A DNA stretch of 15,238 nucleotides from contig DEKA01000003.1 in the NCBI GenBank assembly GCA_002353635.1, forward strand, positions 45,934 to 61,171. Reading direction: 5' to 3'. Below the pieces are notes generated by a model. That model saw only the letters and a list, made by a program, of their open reading frames with translations, was not told the DNA's origin and did no database searches. The first letter of the stretch is position 1, and each line of letters begins with the position of its first letter. The position numbers were made by a program, and so were the translations under genes. Positions 13,261 through 15,238 of the stretch are shown here, in pieces. Source of the stretch: Lachnospiraceae bacterium UBA2734. Its GTDB lineage: Bacteria; Bacillota; Clostridia; Lachnospirales; Lachnospiraceae.

Positions 13261-13326
13261 CAGAGTGTTCTCCCGAGTGAGCTTTCATGTGAATGAAGTG
13301 CGAACGAGGGAGAATACTCTGCGAAG
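13256..13326 (-). repeat. Palindromic unit B, inverted copy with a different stem
   Basis: A 19-bp stem (13256-13274 with 13308-13326, one G/T wobble) encloses a 33-base loop at 13275-13307. Read on the minus strand the loop is TCGTTCGCACT, a TCAT/ATGA mini-hairpin, then GAAAGCTCACTC: identical to unit A in both flanking strings. The stem sequences of the two units are unrelated, yet each is well paired. Confidence 0.7.
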
Positions 13327-13444
13327 TCTACACTCATGGTGAACTGAGTCTGAAACACCACACAGTCAATTACTTTGAAAATATACTTCAAAATTTATTA
13401 TACGTTAATGATATGATAAGCATCATAATAGTCGTATTTCACAT
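13327..13444. other. AT-rich gap with no gene
   Basis: Beyond the palindromic units the sequence becomes strongly AT-rich. It contains a short ATGAT/ATCAT repeat and nothing I can interpret as coding. It leads into the promoter candidate at 13445. Confidence 0.4.
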
Positions 13445-13471
13445 TTGATAAGAGTTGATATAACATACAAT
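13445..13471 (+). promoter_or_regulatory. Promoter candidate of the small-ORF unit
   Basis: TTGATA at 13445-13450, a 15-base spacer, then TACAAT at 13466-13471. A TATAAC at 13459-13464 is an overlapping alternative -10. The spacing is short, but the composition and position suit a promoter for the strong ribosome binding site downstream. Confidence 0.4.
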
Positions 13472-13608
13472 TAGAACAAGGAAAGAAATAAAAAGTGATA
13501 ATAGAGAAACAAAAGAAGAAAACGACAGACAATTAGCAATTAAGCATCTGATTGCTTATCCGGAAACCCCGAAAGGATGTCGGACGAGGGATCAGGAAGG
13601 AGGAACAT

Positions 13609-13695
13609 ATGAAGATTTTTGAAGAGATCAGAGATTTCTGCAGAGCTTATGGAAGACAGTTCCCGGACCACATGCACATTCATGTGGGCAAGTGA
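13609..13695 (+). CDS. Small ORF, 28 codons, with a very strong ribosome binding site
   Basis: Not recognised. AGGAAGGAGGAAC ends 3-4 bases before the ATG, the strongest Shine-Dalgarno in the window, which argues for real translation. The peptide begins MKIFEEIRDFCRAYGRQF and ends HMHIHVGK. It has a charged amphipathic N-terminal helix, one cysteine and a histidine cluster, and no signal peptide or membrane segment. It sits about 140 bases after a promoter candidate, and the unit closes with a terminator at 13894. It could be a small protein, a leader peptide, or the surviving start of a decayed gene: the same frame continues after the stop with further short open pieces. Confidence 0.5.
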   Translation: MKIFEEIRDFCRAYGRQFPDHMHIHVGK

Positions 13696-13716
13696 GAAAA
13701 GGCAACGGAGATTAAA

Positions 13717-13761
13717 ATGAGCAGCAGCGTGAGAAAACTGAATAAGATAGGTCTCAAGTAA
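13717..13761 (+). CDS. Tiny ORF, 14 codons (doubtful)
   Basis: Reads MSSSVRKLNKIGLK, with GGAG about 7 bases before the ATG and in the same frame as the 28-codon ORF. One base further on comes ATGGCAGAAAACCGGTAA, also in frame. The in-frame series of short pieces separated by stops may be a decayed gene or a run of short leader ORFs. Confidence 0.2.
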   Translation: MSSSVRKLNKIGLK

Positions 13762-13828
13762 ATGGCAGAAAACCGGTAAGCTGGTGCTGATTGAAGATCA
13801 GACAGCCAGAAAGGAAGGTTTGCAGTAA

Positions 13829-13894
13829 ATGCATTATAAGAAGAGATACTGCGGTGACCGATCGATAAGGTCGGATCGAACGGACATCAATTAG
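13829..13894 (+). CDS. Tiny ORF, 21 codons, ending at the terminator (doubtful)
   Basis: Begins MHYKKRYCGDRSIRSD, is strongly basic, and has GGAAGG about 10 bases upstream. Its stop codon overlaps the first base of the terminator stem. Not recognised; listed because the unit holds nothing longer. Confidence 0.2.
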   Translation: MHYKKRYCGDRSIRSDRTDIN

Positions 13895-13935
13895 ACCCGG
13901 TCAGGAGAAGCAATTGTTCCTGGCCGGGTCTTCTT
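13894..13935 (+). terminator. Intrinsic terminator of the small-ORF unit
   Basis: A 13-bp stem (GACCCGGTCAGGA / TCCTGGCCGGGTC, one wobble), an 11-base loop, then TTCTT. Its clarity is the main evidence that 13445-13935 is a real transcript. On the minus strand the tail is TAATTG, so it would be weak for the permease gene. Confidence 0.75.
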
Positions 13936-14038
13936 GCGTGTACTACGAGCGGACCGAAGCGGAGCGTAGACCAGCGCAACATGAGCGTAGACACATGAGT
14001 GCCGAAGCGAATGTGCACCGCTCCTTCGCGCATCGCGC
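13936..14038. repeat. Repeat-rich segment sharing words with 11385-11405
   Basis: Contains GACCGAAGCGGAGCG followed by TAGACC (13952-13972), matching 20 of 21 bases of 11385-11405. GAGCGTAGAC occurs twice within this segment, and a CACAT/ATGTG pair encloses GAGTGCCGAAGCGA. No gene is supportable. It is the 3' flank of the permease gene on the minus strand. Confidence 0.5.
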
Positions 14039-15238
14039 TCAACTCCACACAAACCAGATAAAGAGATATCCGATTGTCACGGCTGTGAGTGTCATCGGCA
14101 CACCGATCCTGAAGAACTCCTTCATGGAAACATCGTGTCCGTCTTTAAAGAGGATGCCCAGCGCCGCAATGTTGGCGGATGCACCGACAGGTGTCAGATT
14201 TCCGCCGAGCGTTGCGCCGGAGAGAAGTCCGAAGTAGAGAAGATACGGAGATATCCCCATCATTGAAGCGATGCCCTGAACAACGGGGAGCATCGTTGCC
14301 ACATAAGGAATGTTGTCGATGAAGGCCGAGATCGCAACAGAGCCCCAGACAATGACCGTATAGAGAAGGAAAAGATTATTCCCGCCGATACCCGCGATCA
14401 TGCCCGCCAGATCCTCAATGATGCCAGTGCTCTTCAGTCCTCCGATGACGACAAAGAGAGCGGCAAGGAGAATGACTGTCTGCAGATCAATCGACTTCAG
14501 TGCTCTTGAGGCGCCGCTCGGGCTCTGCGTGTGGAAGAAGTCATATATCATACAGAAAACAGCGTAAGCGCAGCAGATGAGTCCGTTGGTGACTTCAGGC
14601 TTATTCTTTACAAAAGAAGCCGCCATGAGGCTGACAACGAGGAGAATCAGAACAATACCCGGAACTCTCGTGGTGACTTCCGTCATCTCATCGGCCGAGA
14701 CGGGCTGACGCATTTTTCTGAAGAGAAAATACATGACCACAACGGTTCCCAGGGCACCGAGTTCCACCGCGAAGAAGATACCGGGGCGGCCGTCCATCCA
14801 GAAAAAGTCCATAAAGTCCATGTGCGCATAGGCACCCAGCATGATTGAGGTCGTATCGCCGACAAGCGTCGCGGCACCCTGCAGATTTGAGGAGACGGCA
14901 ATGGAAAGGACCATGGGGACCGGATTTATTTTCAATTTGCGGCAGACGGAGAGGGCAACAGGGGCGACCATGAGGACGGTAGCCACATTGTCAATGAAAG
15001 CAGAGATGACGCCCGCAAAGATGGACATCAGAATGGTCACCCACATGACATTCGGCGCCTTATCCAGAAGGATGTCGGCGAGACGGTTCGGCATTTTTGA
15101 GTCGATGAAGAAGTCGACGATGACCATTGTGCCAGTGATCATGAGGATGACGTTCCAGTCGATCTCGCCGAGTACATTCTGCAGAGGGAGTATTCCCGTG
15201 ATCACAAAGAGCGCGGCCGTGATGCAGGCAGCGAAGTG
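14039..15238 (-). CDS. SLC13/ArsB-type anion permease, 5' end outside the window
   Basis: A polytopic membrane transporter of the ion transporter (IT) superfamily. 399 codons are visible, and the frame is open to the window edge, so the true start lies beyond it. The GTG at 15205 is internal: the residues before it (HFAACITAALFV) continue the membrane segment. The inverted-repeat architecture is clear. The first half has NVILMITGTMVIVDFFIDS and AFIDNVATVLMVAPVALSVC with SNLQGAATLVGDTTSIMLGA. The second half has AFIDNIPYVATMLPVVQGIA with GATLGGNLTPVGASANIAA. The paired FIDN and GNLTP/SNLQG re-entrant loops form the substrate site in this superfamily. The motif balance favours ArsB/NhaD-like over dicarboxylate carriers, but the substrate cannot be read from sequence. 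Confidence 0.88.
   Translation of the reverse strand, partial: HFAACITAALFVITGILPLQNVLGEIDWNVILMITGTMVIVDFFIDSKMPNRLADILLDKAPNVMWVTILMSIFAGVISAFIDNVATVLMVAPVALSVCRKLKINPVPMVLSIAVSSNLQGAATLVGDTTSIMLGAYAHMDFMDFFWMDGRPGIFFAVELGALGTVVVMYFLFRKMRQPVSADEMTEVTTRVPGIVLILLVVSLMAASFVKNKPEVTNGLICCAYAVFCMIYDFFHTQSPSGASRALKSIDLQTVILLAALFVVIGGLKSTGIIEDLAGMIAGIGGNNLFLLYTVIVWGSVAISAFIDNIPYVATMLPVVQGIASMMGISPYLLYFGLLSGATLGGNLTPVGASANIAALGILFKDGHDVSMKEFFRIGVPMTLTAVTIGYLFIWFVWS

Noticed and set aside
13104..13326. CRISPR or integron attC reading of the palindromic units
   Set aside because: Only two units, in inverted orientation, with no regular spacers and no cas or integrase gene.
15203..15205. GTG as the start of the permease
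   Set aside because: The frame stays open to the window edge and the residues before it continue a membrane segment, so the true start is outside.

Overview
The window looks like chromosomal DNA from a Gram-positive anaerobe of the Clostridia, most probably Lachnospiraceae-like. The clues are AGGAGG-type ribosome binding sites, a LexA/DinR-type operator of the Firmicutes form, a Y-family polymerase paired with a YolD-like protein, a lipoprotein with a trigger-factor-like fold, and a YjjP/YjjB-type split exporter. This assignment is inferred from gene families, not from a marker gene. I see no rRNA, tRNA, CRISPR array, prophage or intact insertion sequence.

Layout, left to right. Bases 1-301 hold an unrecognised open frame cut by the window edge. 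Bases 302-700 are an AT-rich regulatory stretch with a near-consensus promoter and a 19-bp inverted repeat, leading into a glutathione-peroxidase-family gene (701-1282, +). Facing it is a three-gene minus-strand unit: a UmuC-like Y-family DNA polymerase (4133-2643), a YolD-like partner (2581-2297) and a HAD hydrolase (2288-1425). It is headed by a probable LexA box and a promoter that would start the mRNA at the ATG itself. Diverging from it is a bicupin protein (4359-5024, +). Next comes a divergent catabolic pair: a CdaR-type sugar-diacid regulator (6372-5188, -) and a glycerate 2-kinase (6624-7763, +). A terminator-like hairpin follows the kinase, and directly after it lies a roughly 70-base sequence that resembles the 5' end of a bacterial group IIC intron with nothing behind it.

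The right half carries a single-pass membrane protein with a long extracytoplasmic helical region and a Ser/Lys tail (8188-9612, +), the two halves of a ThrE/YjjP-YjjB exporter (9806-10552 and 10739-11197, +), a lipoprotein with FKBP and trigger-factor-like domains (11566-12993, +), and an SLC13/ArsB-type permease entering from the right edge (15238-14039, -). The gaps between these genes hold foldback repeats at 11312-11490, 13104-13326 and 13936-14038. They also hold a short transcript-like unit (13445-13935) with a 28-codon ORF behind a very strong ribosome binding site.

How the genes fit together: the polymerase unit reads as an SOS-regulated translesion-synthesis operon with a possible nucleotide-cleaning phosphatase. 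The cdaR/glycerate kinase pair reads as the end of a glucarate/galactarate/glycerate pathway under its own regulator. The most unusual item is the pair of hairpins at 13104-13160 and 13256-13326. They share a conserved loop in opposite orientation but have different, individually base-paired stems, which is what a structured RNA or a palindromic repeat family would show.
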